From JAAYCI01 sp964367945 (GTDB taxonomy: Bacteria; Bacillota; Clostridia; Oscillospirales; Ruminococcaceae): a DNA stretch of 25,856 nucleotides. Numbering within the stretch: the stretch's first letter is position 1; the number at the start of each line of letters is the position of its first letter. The stretch is from positions 1 through 25,856 of the forward strand of contig CAYIZZ010000019.1 in NCBI GenBank assembly GCA_964367945.1, in the 5' to 3' direction. Below are positions 7,866 through 16,340 of this stretch, in pieces. The position numbers were made by a program, and so were the translations under genes. Under the pieces are notes generated by a model. The model was not told the origin of the DNA. It made no database searches and saw nothing but the letters and a program-made list of their open reading frames with translations.

Positions 7866-8516
7866 GTGGGAATTTTTAGAGCTAAAAAGGTTATGGAATT
7901 GGTGGAACAACATTTTGACAAGGTACAGGATGCTGTCAATCAATTTGATATTTTTCTCAGGGAATACTTAACAAATGGTGACACAGAAAAAGCAAGGGAA
8001 TTATGCGCACAAATAAACAACAATGAACATCAGGCCGATGTTTTACGACGTGCTATAGTGACCGAGTTTGCAAGCGGCAGTATGCTATCTCAAACCCGCC
8101 GAGAGATTTTAAGTGTGGTTGAAATGATCGATAAAATTGCTAATAGGTGCCAAGACATCAGCAGAGAGATACTTTTAGAAAAGCCTCGATTCATCAAAAA
8201 AAGTCGCGATGATCTTACAACTATAATGCAAATCACCTGCGATCAAGTGAGTGTTCTTTCAGAGGCAGTAACCATTCTGTTTGATGATTACAGTAAACTT
8301 TCAGGAGAAAACAGCTTACTAGAATCAATCAACACATATGAACATGAAGTAGATAAAATCGAGATAGAGCTTGTCGAGCGGTTGTTTTCGCGTGATATTG
8401 AATTGGCTGAAAAAGTACAACTGCGTACTTTTGTACAACGCATCTCGGGAATTTCTGATCTTATTGAGAATATATCAGATGAAATTCAAATAATGGTGGT
8501 ATTTCGTCAGGTATAA
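7866..8516 (+). CDS. DUF47/PhoU-like phosphate transport accessory protein
   Basis: The GTG at 7866 with GAGGGGG 6 nt upstream gives 216 residues, the usual length for the PhoU_div (DUF47) family. The longer frame back to 7731 has no ribosome site and a non-family N-terminus. The protein is all-helical: an N-terminal VGIFRAKKVMELVEQHF, then repeated helix pairs carrying the acidic metal-binding type motifs INNNEHQADVLRR near residue 53 and INTYEHEVDKIEIEL near 155. The central MIDKIANRCQDISREIL is also characteristic. Family members sit in the cytoplasm beside PiT transporters and probably control or couple them. Here a pit gene follows 211 nt downstream on the same strand, which supports that role. 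Confidence 0.88.
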   Translation: MGIFRAKKVMELVEQHFDKVQDAVNQFDIFLREYLTNGDTEKARELCAQINNNEHQADVLRRAIVTEFASGSMLSQTRREILSVVEMIDKIANRCQDISREILLEKPRFIKKSRDDLTTIMQITCDQVSVLSEAVTILFDDYSKLSGENSLLESINTYEHEVDKIEIELVERLFSRDIELAEKVQLRTFVQRISGISDLIENISDEIQIMVVFRQV

Positions 8517-8542
8517 TGTGTATTTATTAAAAATAACCACAT

Positions 8543-8656
8543 ACAAAACACATGCAGTGAAAAATCAAAAGTGAATAAAACCGTCCTTACAGAACTATAC
8601 TAGTTTTTTACTTTTTATTATTTCTTCACTTTTCACTGCAAGTGAGTTTTGTGTTT
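8543..8656. repeat. Long imperfect inverted repeat between the DUF47 and pit genes
   Basis: TGCAGTGAAAA (8553-8563) faces its exact complement TTTTCACTGCA (8630-8640). The match extends imperfectly outward (ACAAAACA at 8543 against TGTGTTT-type sequence near 8650) and inward (AAAGTGAATAAAA against TTATT...TTCACTTT), giving a stem-like unit of about 114 bp. It resembles a decayed MITE or a large processing hairpin. A ribosome-site-like AAAGGAG at 8673-8679 has no start codon after it. Confidence 0.45.
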
Positions 8657-8727
8657 GCCTAATTTAAAATACAAAGGAGATATATTATCACAAGAGATCA
8701 CTTTATATAGGAAATGGAGTGCAGGCA

Positions 8728-9678
8728 ATGCTTAATATATTATCTGTTTTATCAGGAGGGGTTTTAGGTTGGTCGCTAGGAGCAAACGATGCAGCAAATG
8801 TATTTGGCACAGCGGTCACTACAAGAGTTATAAAATATAGTATTGCAGTAGTATTAACTGCTATTTTTGTGCTTATCGGGGCGTTGGTTAATGGCTCTGC
8901 GGGTATAGAAAATTTAAGTGATTATGCCTTTCAAAGTGGTGTATCTACAGCGCGTTCAGCATTTCTTGTAATGTTGGCGGCAGGTGCGACTGTTACAGCC
9001 ATGACAATCTTAACTCTACCTGTATCCACCTCACAATGTGTTATAGGCTCAATCATCGGCTGGGGTATTGCACATGATGTAGTAGATTTTTCTCGTACCT
9101 CAGGATTCGTAAGCGCATGGGTTATAACCCCTTTAGGTGCAGGAATAATATGCTTTATCCTTTGTTGGGTAGCTCAAAAATATGTATATAAAAAGATATC
9201 AAAACTGGCCGCATACGACATAGTTATAAAGATAGGATTTTATGCCTCGGGCATTTTCTCGGCGTATTCTTTAGGTGCAAACAATGTGGCAAATGTAACG
9301 GCAGTATATGCAGGCAACCTGGGGATTTTGAGTAACACAAGCGCCGAACTTGTGGGTGGTATAACAATAGCACTCGGTGCACTTACATTTAGCAAAAGAG
9401 TTATGTTTACCGTGGGCTCAAAAATCACTGACCTCTCACCGCTACTTGGATTCTTGGTGACATTTTCTTGTGCTCTAACGGTTTATTTATATGCATTAGT
9501 AGGAATACCCGTTTCATCATCACAGGCTGTGGTGGGCGCAGTTATTGGTGCAGGACTCATAAACGGTGTTAGTAATGTGGATTTTAATGTGCTACGCAAC
9601 ATTTTTGTTGCATGGTTTGGCACACCAACAATTGCAGGACTTTTGAGCTTTTCTCTGGCAATGTTTATAGGAGCTTAA
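8728..9678 (+). CDS. pit: PiT-family inorganic phosphate transporter
   Basis: This is a 316-residue membrane protein with about 9-10 hydrophobic segments. It shows the internal duplication of the PiT family: GANDAANVFGTAVTTR near residue 18 and SLGANNVANVTAVYAG near 180, each followed by a Ser-rich loop (PVSTSQCVIGSIIGWGIA and PVSSSQAVVGAVIGAG). These are the signature repeats of low-affinity, cation- or proton-coupled phosphate carriers. I start at the ATG at 8728 (GGAG 8 nt upstream). A GTG at 8719 with AGGA upstream would add three residues and is equally possible. The DUF47 gene just upstream is its usual partner. The last gene before a strong shared terminator. Confidence 0.93.
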   Translation: MLNILSVLSGGVLGWSLGANDAANVFGTAVTTRVIKYSIAVVLTAIFVLIGALVNGSAGIENLSDYAFQSGVSTARSAFLVMLAAGATVTAMTILTLPVSTSQCVIGSIIGWGIAHDVVDFSRTSGFVSAWVITPLGAGIICFILCWVAQKYVYKKISKLAAYDIVIKIGFYASGIFSAYSLGANNVANVTAVYAGNLGILSNTSAELVGGITIALGALTFSKRVMFTVGSKITDLSPLLGFLVTFSCALTVYLYALVGIPVSSSQAVVGAVIGAGLINGVSNVDFNVLRNIFVAWFGTPTIAGLLSFSLAMFIGA

Positions 9679-9755
9679 GACAATGCTTTTTGTTAGCATC
9701 AAAAAATCGTATAATTAAGTACAAGCACACTTTTTGCCAAAATTATATCGTTTCA

Positions 9756-9795
9756 ACAATAAATTCCACTGACTTTTGTCAGTGGAATTTATTGT
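9756..9795. terminator. Bidirectional terminator between pit and the convergent C39-SH3 gene
   Basis: A perfect 18-bp stem (9756-9773 and 9778-9795) with a TTTT loop lies between two converging genes, 77 nt past the pit stop and 20 nt past the minus-strand stop. The A/T-rich stem base and the T-rich flank on the plus side suit termination from both directions. Confidence 0.75.
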
Positions 9796-9814
9796 GAATT
9801 TATTTATTATTAAC

Positions 9815-11548
9815 TTATCTATGTATATACAACCCATACGAATATCCCTCTACGCCATTGTACGACACATAATACCAGCTTCCCACAGATTTATCAGGAT
9901 ATACTGTGCACGCTGCGCCCTCGGGAATTTGGCCTATTGCATATCCTGCACTTGGCCGACTATTTATATTCAGCACGTTGTCCACGTCGTATGAAATATA
10001 TCCTGTGTAACTATTGACAGGCTGGCTAGAGGAAATATACGATCCATATGAATAACCCTCCACACCGTTGTAAGATACATAGTACCAACTACCTTGTGAT
10101 TCATTTGGATATACAGTACACGCTGCACCTTCGGGAATTTGGCCTATTGCATATCCTGCACTTGGTTGGCTATTTATATTCAGCACATTATCTACATCAT
10201 ACGAAATATATCCCGTGTAACTGCCACTTTTGTCTATTTCAGGTTCAGGTGTGGGCTGTGGAGTAGGCTCGGGTGTAGGCTGTGGTGTTGGTGTAGGAAC
10301 AACTTCTTGTGCAGGTGCTGTTTTGCTAATATATGTGCCATACGAGTAGCCTTCTACTCCGTTATAAGACACGTAGTACCAGCTACCTTGCGACTCATTT
10401 GGATATACAGTACACGATGCACCCTCGGGAATTTGGCCTATTGCATATCCTGCGCTTGGGCGACTATTTATGTTTAGTACATTGTCCACGTCGTATGAAA
10501 TATATCCCGTGTAACTGCCACTTGTGTCTATTGTAGGCTCAGGTGTGGGTGTGGGAACAACTTCTTGCACGGGCGCTGTTTTATTAATATATGCTCCATA
10601 AGAATAACCCTCTATACCATTATAAGACACATAGTACCAGCTGCCTTGTGACTCATTTGGATATACAGTACACGCTGCACCCTCGGGAATTTGGCCTATT
10701 GCATATCCTGCGCTTGGTTTACTATTAATATTCAAAGCTTCGTTCACATCATCTGAAACATACCCTGTGTAACTTCCGCTTTTATCAATAGTATCCACGT
10801 TATTTTGGTTTGTGTTGCTATTGCCTTGTAATACTGTGTATGAAATGATTTGTGTTATGTAAGCCGGCTCTATGTGGGCATTCTTAAGCTCGCTGTATAT
10901 ATATGGGGTTTGTGAGCTACTTTTATATGAATCATATACTATAGGAACTCCGGATGACAAAGACTCTTCTCTGCCGATATATGCATAATGTGTGCCAATA
11001 CTACCACTGTAATATACTATCACATAATTACCAGCTCGCAAGCTGTCCATTATGGCGTCATACTTTGCTTCATCTGTATACCCACTCACCTTTAAAGGCG
11101 AGTTTGCCACTTCGCTTAAATACTTTAATTCCGATTCAGAAACATTTGTACCTGATGATTTAAGTGCCTCATATGCATATTGTTCATAGTTGTATGCACC
11201 TCTTGTTGCATATGTTGCTCTAAACCGAGCATCTACGTATCCTGTGCGCTCTGCCCACACTAAATAGTTGTCAGGAGTGAAGCCGGCTTCAACAACTGCA
11301 CCTGACTCTATCAGCATTTTCGATTCTGCAACTAATCGACACCCATATCCTCGCATCAAAGCATCACTGGAAGCTCCCTGAGACCAATACCTATAGTCAC
11401 TTGAATATTTGTTTTGATTTACCCAATCTCCTGTAACTGCCGATATTTTATTAATCGATGTGTTGGGTGCGGCAAAAACTGTTGTCACAGACAAGCAGAT
11501 TATAATAATTGCCATTGTTAGTATTGCCATGATCTTAGATTTTTTCAT
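9815..11548 (-). CDS. Secreted C39-like cysteine protease with four SH3-type repeats
   Basis: This 577-residue protein has a clear signal peptide (MKKSKIMAIL start, hydrophobic core, cut after VFA near residue 26). Residues 40-235 look like a C39/papain-type peptidase: Cys70 in RGYGCRLVAESKML, His187 in IGTHYAYIG and Asp206 in VYDSY form a plausible triad. Four 63-residue bacterial SH3 repeats follow (259-321, 345-407, 443-505, 513-575), nearly identical and each ending in a W-YYVSYNG-EGYSYG pattern. Thr/Pro linkers (TPTPEPT, QPTPEPTPQ) separate repeats 1-2 and 2-3; a short linker separates 3-4. SH3 repeats of this kind usually bind the cell wall. The ATG has AGGAG 9 nt upstream. The promoter matches that of the Nif11-type peptide, which suggests joint control. 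The target is unknown: wall peptide, the exported peptide or a rival's protein. Confidence 0.8.
   Translation of the reverse strand: MKKSKIMAILTMAIIIICLSVTTVFAAPNTSINKISAVTGDWVNQNKYSSDYRYWSQGASSDALMRGYGCRLVAESKMLIESGAVVEAGFTPDNYLVWAERTGYVDARFRATYATRGAYNYEQYAYEALKSSGTNVSESELKYLSEVANSPLKVSGYTDEAKYDAIMDSLRAGNYVIVYYSGSIGTHYAYIGREESLSSGVPIVYDSYKSSSQTPYIYSELKNAHIEPAYITQIISYTVLQGNSNTNQNNVDTIDKSGSYTGYVSDDVNEALNINSKPSAGYAIGQIPEGAACTVYPNESQGSWYYVSYNGIEGYSYGAYINKTAPVQEVVPTPTPEPTIDTSGSYTGYISYDVDNVLNINSRPSAGYAIGQIPEGASCTVYPNESQGSWYYVSYNGVEGYSYGTYISKTAPAQEVVPTPTPQPTPEPTPQPTPEPEIDKSGSYTGYISYDVDNVLNINSQPSAGYAIGQIPEGAACTVYPNESQGSWYYVSYNGVEGYSYGSYISSSQPVNSYTGYISYDVDNVLNINSRPSAGYAIGQIPEGAACTVYPDKSVGSWYYVSYNGVEGYSYGLYIHR
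9824..10774 (-). repeat. Four tandem SH3-coding repeats
   Basis: Units lie at 10586-10774, 10328-10516, 10034-10222 and 9824-10012, each 189 bp. They are very similar at DNA level, with the GGGAATTTGGCCTATTGCAT block kept in all four. Most change is in linkers and third codon positions. Recent duplication or gene conversion is likely, and copy number may vary between strains. Confidence 0.85.
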
Positions 11549-11607
11549 GTGTTTTTTCTCCTGTAGGTTAGTTTAAATTAAAGTAAATAATAAATTTATT
11601 ATCTTGT

Positions 11608-11648
11608 TACTTGTTAATACACAAAAAGATTGTAAGTGTTACACTTTT
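11608..11648 (-). promoter_or_regulatory. ECF-like promoter module, copy 1 (before the C39-SH3 gene)
   Basis: On the minus strand a 16-mer AAAAGTGTAACACTTA is followed after 10 nt by GTGTATTAACAAGTA. If TGTAAC (11638-11643) is the -35 and GTATTA (11615-11620) the -10, the spacer is 17 nt. The other copy, before the precursor peptide, keeps the same blocks at the same spacing. TGTAAC-type -35 boxes with a GTAT-type -10 suit ECF sigma factors, and such a gene lies in this cluster. Confidence 0.6.
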
Positions 11649-11667
11649 TTACTCATAGCATAAAAAT

Positions 11668-11694
11668 AAGCAATCTCATATCATGAGATTGCTT
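11668..11694 (-). terminator. Rho-independent terminator after the lipoprotein gene
   Basis: A perfect 12-bp stem (11668-11679 and 11683-11694) with a 3-nt loop is followed on the minus strand by ATTTTTA. It lies 34 nt past the lipoprotein stop and just ahead of the promoter module of the next gene, so it ends the operon. Confidence 0.85.
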
Positions 11695-11728
11695 ATAAGT
11701 ACCTTTATATGTAAAGAACCACGTATAT

Positions 11729-13162
11729 TTAAAACGGTATACTAATCCAAACCCAGCTATTGTCATTAATTTGGCTTGTCTCGCCTATATCCTCAATTCT
11801 AATAGTATATGTTTGCCCTTCATGTACATAGTTAAAGCTACCTGCATAATGCCTATCCATTTCGTTATAATTAACTTGCGCATTGCTTGCATTTGCCTGC
11901 AAACTATCTACTAGCTCTTGGAATGATACATATGGTGTGCTAAAAACTTCATCTGGTAATACAAAAATTGTATGGCAAACATTATCATCTCCAAAAAACA
12001 TTACCGGACGCTGTCTATCTGCCAAATAATAAGTTAGGCCTCCATTATAATAATCCCCTGAAATAATTTCACCATATTGACTTTGAATTTCATCATAGGT
12101 TTTTCCCAAAAAGTCAATAGTTTCCGCAAATATAACTTGTCCATCAGTTGATTGAGGAATAGATGTTTGAGTTTCTTGCGTCGATAACATCATCTGCCTA
12201 TCATGGCCGGTGTTTAAATAAAACTGTATATAAGTGTCTTCATACAAGGCACTTGCACGAAACTTCAAAAATTGATCTTCTGATATCTCATTTTCATTTT
12301 GATAATACTTAGTAATCTTATCTTCAAAATAATACGCGCTGGATATATAGTTAACCGTGGTGCCATCCCAAGATATATATTCGCTAGTTTGCATACCCCA
12401 GCGATTGTTCCCACTTCCTATCCACTTGCCATCAAAAGTAATGCCAGTGTTGAAATCTGACGGCGAACCTATCAGTCCACTTGCTTCTATAATAGTTTGA
12501 ATTTCTCCATTCACATTTGCAAAAACATGATACCAGCCTACTGTAGATATATCTTCAGGCAAGGCCACAATCAATTCAGGAACACCATCACCATTAAAAT
12601 CTTCTAAAGCAAAAAATGCATTTTCAGCAATCGAACTTTCTAAAAAAGCATCATACAAAGCAAATGTTTCCTCAATGTTTGAACTTTGGCTTGTCCCAAA
12701 CGTTTCGTAGCGGAAAGTTTCTATGCTTTGAGAATATTCGCCCAGCAAAATAGCCCCTTTATTCACAACTTCTTCTGCTTTTTGGTTATCTTCTATTACT
12801 AAATATGCATACGACAGCTCAATATATGCTATGGCCAATTTTTCTATCGACGCAGTACTCACATCCTGTAAGTTTCCTTCAAGTGAAGCATATCCTATAT
12901 CTAAAGTTTCAAAAGCACTTGTCAAATCATTTTGCATTATATAAGCATCTGTCAAATCTGCATAAGCTTCAACGTCCATTGGATCAGCCGCAATTTTTAA
13001 TCTCAATACATTTATTAATTCTTGAGTCGCATCTTCACTGTTACTGTCAAATTGCTCTTGCACATAGCCATTTTCGTCGTTGCCGCCAAAACAAGCCGTC
13101 AACATTGCTATGGAAACCAACATTATAAAAACAACCGCAAAAACACCTAATACCTTCTTCAT
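11729..13162 (-). CDS. Lipoprotein with TPR-like helices and an FG-GAP-type calcium motif
   Basis: The 477-residue product has a lipoprotein signal: MKKVLGVFAV, a hydrophobic core and the lipobox LTAC with Cys24 as the lipid-bearing residue. It should be anchored on the outer face of the membrane. Residues 45-145 are helical and TPR-like (repeated AY-L--AYI and A-E-L spacing). DFNGDGVPELIV at 188 is an EF-hand/FG-GAP-like loop. The C-terminal third (from about 355, FLGKTYDEIQSQYGEI) is beta-rich and unassigned. The ATG has AGGGGG 7 nt upstream. The gene starts 65 nt after the TIR-LRR stop with no terminator between, so co-expression is likely. An extracellular partner of the LRR domain is an attractive guess, not shown. 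Confidence 0.75.
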   Translation of the reverse strand: MKKVLGVFAVVFIMLVSIAMLTACFGGNDENGYVQEQFDSNSEDATQELINVLRLKIAADPMDVEAYADLTDAYIMQNDLTSAFETLDIGYASLEGNLQDVSTASIEKLAIAYIELSYAYLVIEDNQKAEEVVNKGAILLGEYSQSIETFRYETFGTSQSSNIEETFALYDAFLESSIAENAFFALEDFNGDGVPELIVALPEDISTVGWYHVFANVNGEIQTIIEASGLIGSPSDFNTGITFDGKWIGSGNNRWGMQTSEYISWDGTTVNYISSAYYFEDKITKYYQNENEISEDQFLKFRASALYEDTYIQFYLNTGHDRQMMLSTQETQTSIPQSTDGQVIFAETIDFLGKTYDEIQSQYGEIISGDYYNGGLTYYLADRQRPVMFFGDDNVCHTIFVLPDEVFSTPYVSFQELVDSLQANASNAQVNYNEMDRHYAGSFNYVHEGQTYTIRIEDIGETSQINDNSWVWISIPF

Positions 13163-13227
13163 GTATTTCCCCCTAAATATCCATTTTTATTTCACTACAT
13201 ATAATAGTAGTCAATTTATACTTCTTA

Positions 13228-15894
13228 CTATTGCAATATTATCTGAGTGTCCGCTGCTTGACTTAGTTCCCATATGGCTTCCGGGTTAATTATATCGTTA
13301 TAAGTCAAATCTAATTTTGTTAAATTGTATAAGCCTGAAAGTGGCTCAACATCAGATATTTCATTATTACTTAAATCCAATATCCTCAGCTCAATAAGAG
13401 CTGATAGAGGCTCCACATTCGATATACCATTATAGCTTAAATCCAATTCCTCTAGCTGCTTCATATCTGACAAAACTTTAATATCATTTATGCCAAAATT
13501 ACCACTCAATTCCAGTATTTTCAAGCCGGTGATATCGGCCAGCGGTGTAATATCTGATATATTATTACTGTTTAAAAGCAGTTTTTCTAAATTCACCATG
13601 TCGGACAAAGCTTCAATATCGGAAACATTTGTTAGGATGATTTCTAGCTCAACTAATTGCGTCAACCCGGACAACATACCTATATCTAAGATTTCTTCTC
13701 CACTTAAATATAGTCTTGTTAGCTTGTGCAAGTTTGAAATCGGAGTAATATCACTAAACTTATTGCCACCAATCTCCAAGATGCTTAAATTGGTCAGGCC
13801 GGAAAGTGGGGTGATATCCATAATTTGATTGTGTGATGCCACCAGCTCCTTTAGCTCACTCATACCGGATAGTATGCTGATATCTTCAATCCCATTAAAC
13901 GCTATATACAATATTTCAAGATTTGTCAGGTTTGCAATAGGTGCTATATCCGAAATCAAATTGTTGTATAGCAGCAATACTTCCAGTTTTGCCAAGCCTG
14001 CAAGTGGGCTTATATCATTAATCAAGTTACCGCTTAAATTCAATGTAGTCAAATTAGTTAGGCCAGATAATATATCTATATCCGTAAGATATAGTCCATA
14101 TCCATTACGTTCACTCATATCTAAGCGTTGCAGTTTTGTCAAGTTTGACAAAAACGATATGTTGTTTTTTTCCGCATCAGCTAAAAACCCAAGAGAACGC
14201 CTATCCATTCCTATTCCCGCTAAATATAGTTCTTCCAGCTCTACCAGTTTAGAAAGTGGATTTAAATCGTAGATTTGATTTTCATCTAAGTTCAATTTTT
14301 TTAGTTGAGCTAATTCGCTCAAATGATAAATATTAGTTATGCCGTTATTAGCTAAATTTAAATCTATTATTTTTTCAAGTTCAGATACTCCGATTGTATC
14401 TGTTATGAAATTATTACTTAAATTCAGCTCTCGCAATGTCGAAACCTCGCTCAAGCCCATAATATCCGAAATCCCGTTGCCACTTAGGTTTAGACTTTCA
14501 ATATTCTCCGGCCATACTACAGAATTTATGTTTTCTATATGATTATCGCTTAAGTCCAGCGATTTCAGCTGTGTGAAATCGCTTATATCATCAACATTCA
14601 AAACAATATTACCTTGCAAGCTTAAGCTAGTTAACTGTGGCAGACCAGAGCATACGTTTACATCACTCACACCGCAGTTGATTAGTGACAAACTTGTTAA
14701 TTGAGGTAACTTTTCTAAAACTGAACAATCGAAAGAATCATCTTGTAGTCTTTCGGCGGCCGAATTATCAATAGATAAATCTACCACGCTTGTAAAATGT
14801 ATCACATTTTCTATTTCCGCAAAGTTAATCTCGCGTGGCATAGTATATTTTTCAGCTTCATCCGCTGTTCCCATAACCCATTTTTCATCACTGACATATA
14901 TGGTTGTGATAGCATCTAAGTTTAACGGTTTGACACCTCCATCTTCTTCAAACATATCTTGAACATTTTTTTCAAACCCCTCACCCATCCACTGTATGTC
15001 TAAATCAGCATCTTCACTTTGATAAGCCCCACTATTTTCATCAGTAATATAAGGCTCACTTGTCACATTATTACTATTATTCACAAGCAAACTTATACCA
15101 GCAGCAATAACAGCTACAATTAATACAGCTACTGCAAATTTAGCTTTTCTTTTTGTAGTAAACACTTTTACAGGCCTACTTTCACAAGGCTGTTCGCTGG
15201 CAGGTTTAGTAAACTGATTTTTTACATCTTCCTTTTTTGCTCCACTAATATCTTCTATGTGTTTTTTTTCATCTTTATTTTCTTTTTTTATATGCTCTTG
15301 TGTATTTTTACCTTTATTACTATTCGTATTGTCCTTTGGCGAGGTTTGCACTGTTTCTACAAACCAGCTATCGCTAAAGGTTTTTTGCGGTTCAGACATA
15401 TCATACAAATTATTCTCGCTATTTTCTGCCGAAACATCAATAGCATGATTTGGCTCTCCAAGAGATTCTTCCAAAAAATCTGTTGCATATAGCTTAGCTA
15501 CGAAATCATCCAAATTATTATATGTATATTTAAATATTGACTGTATCGCCGAAAGCTGCATTTCCATTCCCAAAGACATTTTTACATCTTCTATAAAGAT
15601 AGTCAAAAATGGCTTTTTCTTCATTAATGCAAAATTAATTTCTCTTCTACAATTGTGTGAATGCAAAGCATTTTCCGATACAAAGGCAATGCAAGAATCA
15701 CTTCTGTTCAAATGATCTGCTATAACTTCAGGCCATTCCGATCCCGGATTTATCCCCTCGTCATACCATATTCTATATCCATCACGTGCCATCTGTTCGA
15801 TTATTGGATATACCATTCCTTTATCTTTGTGGCAATAACTAACAAAAATAAACGACTTATCTCCCTCATATGGTTCAGCTGCACATTTACGCAT
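13228..15894 (-). CDS. TIR domain - transmembrane - leucine-rich repeat protein (receptor-like)
   Basis: I start at the ATG at 15894, with AGAGGA 7 nt upstream, giving 888 residues. The longer frame from 15948 has a GTG and no ribosome site. Residues 14-140 form a TIR_2-type domain: SFIFVSYCHKDKG, GYRIWYDEGINPGSEWPE and CRREINFA, whose Glu85 matches the catalytic Glu of NAD-cleaving TIR domains. A charged, low-complexity linker (about 145-245, Lys/Glu/Asn-rich) follows. One membrane helix (253-271) comes after TTKRKAK, so by the positive-inside rule the TIR is cytoplasmic and the rest outside. Residues 399-880 hold 21 leucine-rich repeats, mostly 22 residues, of the internalin-like type L--L-LS-N-I-DI-PLSGLTN. 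The gene follows the STAS gene by 67 nt without a terminator. Ligand and output are unknown. Confidence 0.85.
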   Translation of the reverse strand: MRKCAAEPYEGDKSFIFVSYCHKDKGMVYPIIEQMARDGYRIWYDEGINPGSEWPEVIADHLNRSDSCIAFVSENALHSHNCRREINFALMKKKPFLTIFIEDVKMSLGMEMQLSAIQSIFKYTYNNLDDFVAKLYATDFLEESLGEPNHAIDVSAENSENNLYDMSEPQKTFSDSWFVETVQTSPKDNTNSNKGKNTQEHIKKENKDEKKHIEDISGAKKEDVKNQFTKPASEQPCESRPVKVFTTKRKAKFAVAVLIVAVIAAGISLLVNNSNNVTSEPYITDENSGAYQSEDADLDIQWMGEGFEKNVQDMFEEDGGVKPLNLDAITTIYVSDEKWVMGTADEAEKYTMPREINFAEIENVIHFTSVVDLSIDNSAAERLQDDSFDCSVLEKLPQLTSLSLINCGVSDVNVCSGLPQLTSLSLQGNIVLNVDDISDFTQLKSLDLSDNHIENINSVVWPENIESLNLSGNGISDIMGLSEVSTLRELNLSNNFITDTIGVSELEKIIDLNLANNGITNIYHLSELAQLKKLNLDENQIYDLNPLSKLVELEELYLAGIGMDRRSLGFLADAEKNNISFLSNLTKLQRLDMSERNGYGLYLTDIDILSGLTNLTTLNLSGNLINDISPLAGLAKLEVLLLYNNLISDIAPIANLTNLEILYIAFNGIEDISILSGMSELKELVASHNQIMDITPLSGLTNLSILEIGGNKFSDITPISNLHKLTRLYLSGEEILDIGMLSGLTQLVELEIILTNVSDIEALSDMVNLEKLLLNSNNISDITPLADITGLKILELSGNFGINDIKVLSDMKQLEELDLSYNGISNVEPLSALIELRILDLSNNEISDVEPLSGLYNLTKLDLTYNDIINPEAIWELSQAADTQIILQ

Positions 15895-15961
15895 ACATGA
15901 TCCTCTTTCTTCGGCTATACTGTAACAACTCATTTTAAATATACTCACAACCAGTTTTATA

Positions 15962-16336
15962 TCATTCTATGCTCAGCACCTGATCAAACCCAATTTCCTC
16001 AAAAGTTTCTTTCACACTTTTCGAAATATTGTACAATACCATTTTCCTGCAACTAATTTCCTCGTCATCAATTAATTGTTGAAAAGACAATAGTGCTTTC
16101 AATGCAAAACTTGAAATATATGTTACTTTTTCAAAGTTCAATCTTATATTTTGGCAAACAGAAATAGCCGCCATGATTTCATCCTCAAAATCATGTGCAA
16201 CATCATTATTTATCTCGCCAATCAGCTCTATTTCAAATGTGTCCTTTTCTAACTTTTCCACAATTGATAAAACAACATTTTCGTTTGTGTCTTCATATAT
16301 TTCCAGTGTGGCATCATTCATCCGTCTTCTAAGCAT
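15962..16336 (-). CDS. STAS-domain protein (anti-sigma factor antagonist-like)
   Basis: This 124-residue soluble protein fits one STAS domain. FEIELIGEINNDVAHDFEDE (34-53) matches the first strand and helix. VTYISSFALKALLSFQQ (71-87) aligns with the conserved YISSAGLRVLL segment, where the phosphorylated serine sits; Ser76 (or Ser75) is the candidate. The usual Gly of that loop is Ala78 here. The family reverses anti-sigma kinases or acts as a switch in signalling complexes. No HATPase kinase is visible in the window, so its partner is elsewhere or it works with the TIR protein encoded next. The ATG is 4 nt after the stop of the 62-aa gene, so translation is probably coupled. A second ATG five codons in is possible. 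Confidence 0.7.
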   Translation of the reverse strand: MLRRRMNDATLEIYEDTNENVVLSIVEKLEKDTFEIELIGEINNDVAHDFEDEIMAAISVCQNIRLNFEKVTYISSFALKALLSFQQLIDDEEISCRKMVLYNISKSVKETFEEIGFDQVLSIE

Positions 16337-16340
16337 GTGC

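Noticed and set aside
6477..8710. The 14-mer ATCACTTTATATAG at 6477-6490 and again at 8697-8710
   Set aside because: One chance 14-mer match is expected in an A/T-rich window of this size, and the contexts are unrelated.
9824..10774. A CRISPR-like array
   Set aside because: The four units are 189 bp, in frame and coding for SH3 domains. There are no short repeats with unique spacers, and no cas genes.
13228..15894. A Thoeris-type or other known TIR anti-phage defence system
   Set aside because: No ThsA, SLOG or other known partner is in the window. The membrane-LRR build and the peptide-export neighbours do not fit those systems.
16011..16030. A likeness to the promoter module (CACACTTTTCGAAATATT) inside the STAS gene
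   Set aside because: It lacks the second block at the fixed spacing and lies within conserved coding sequence.
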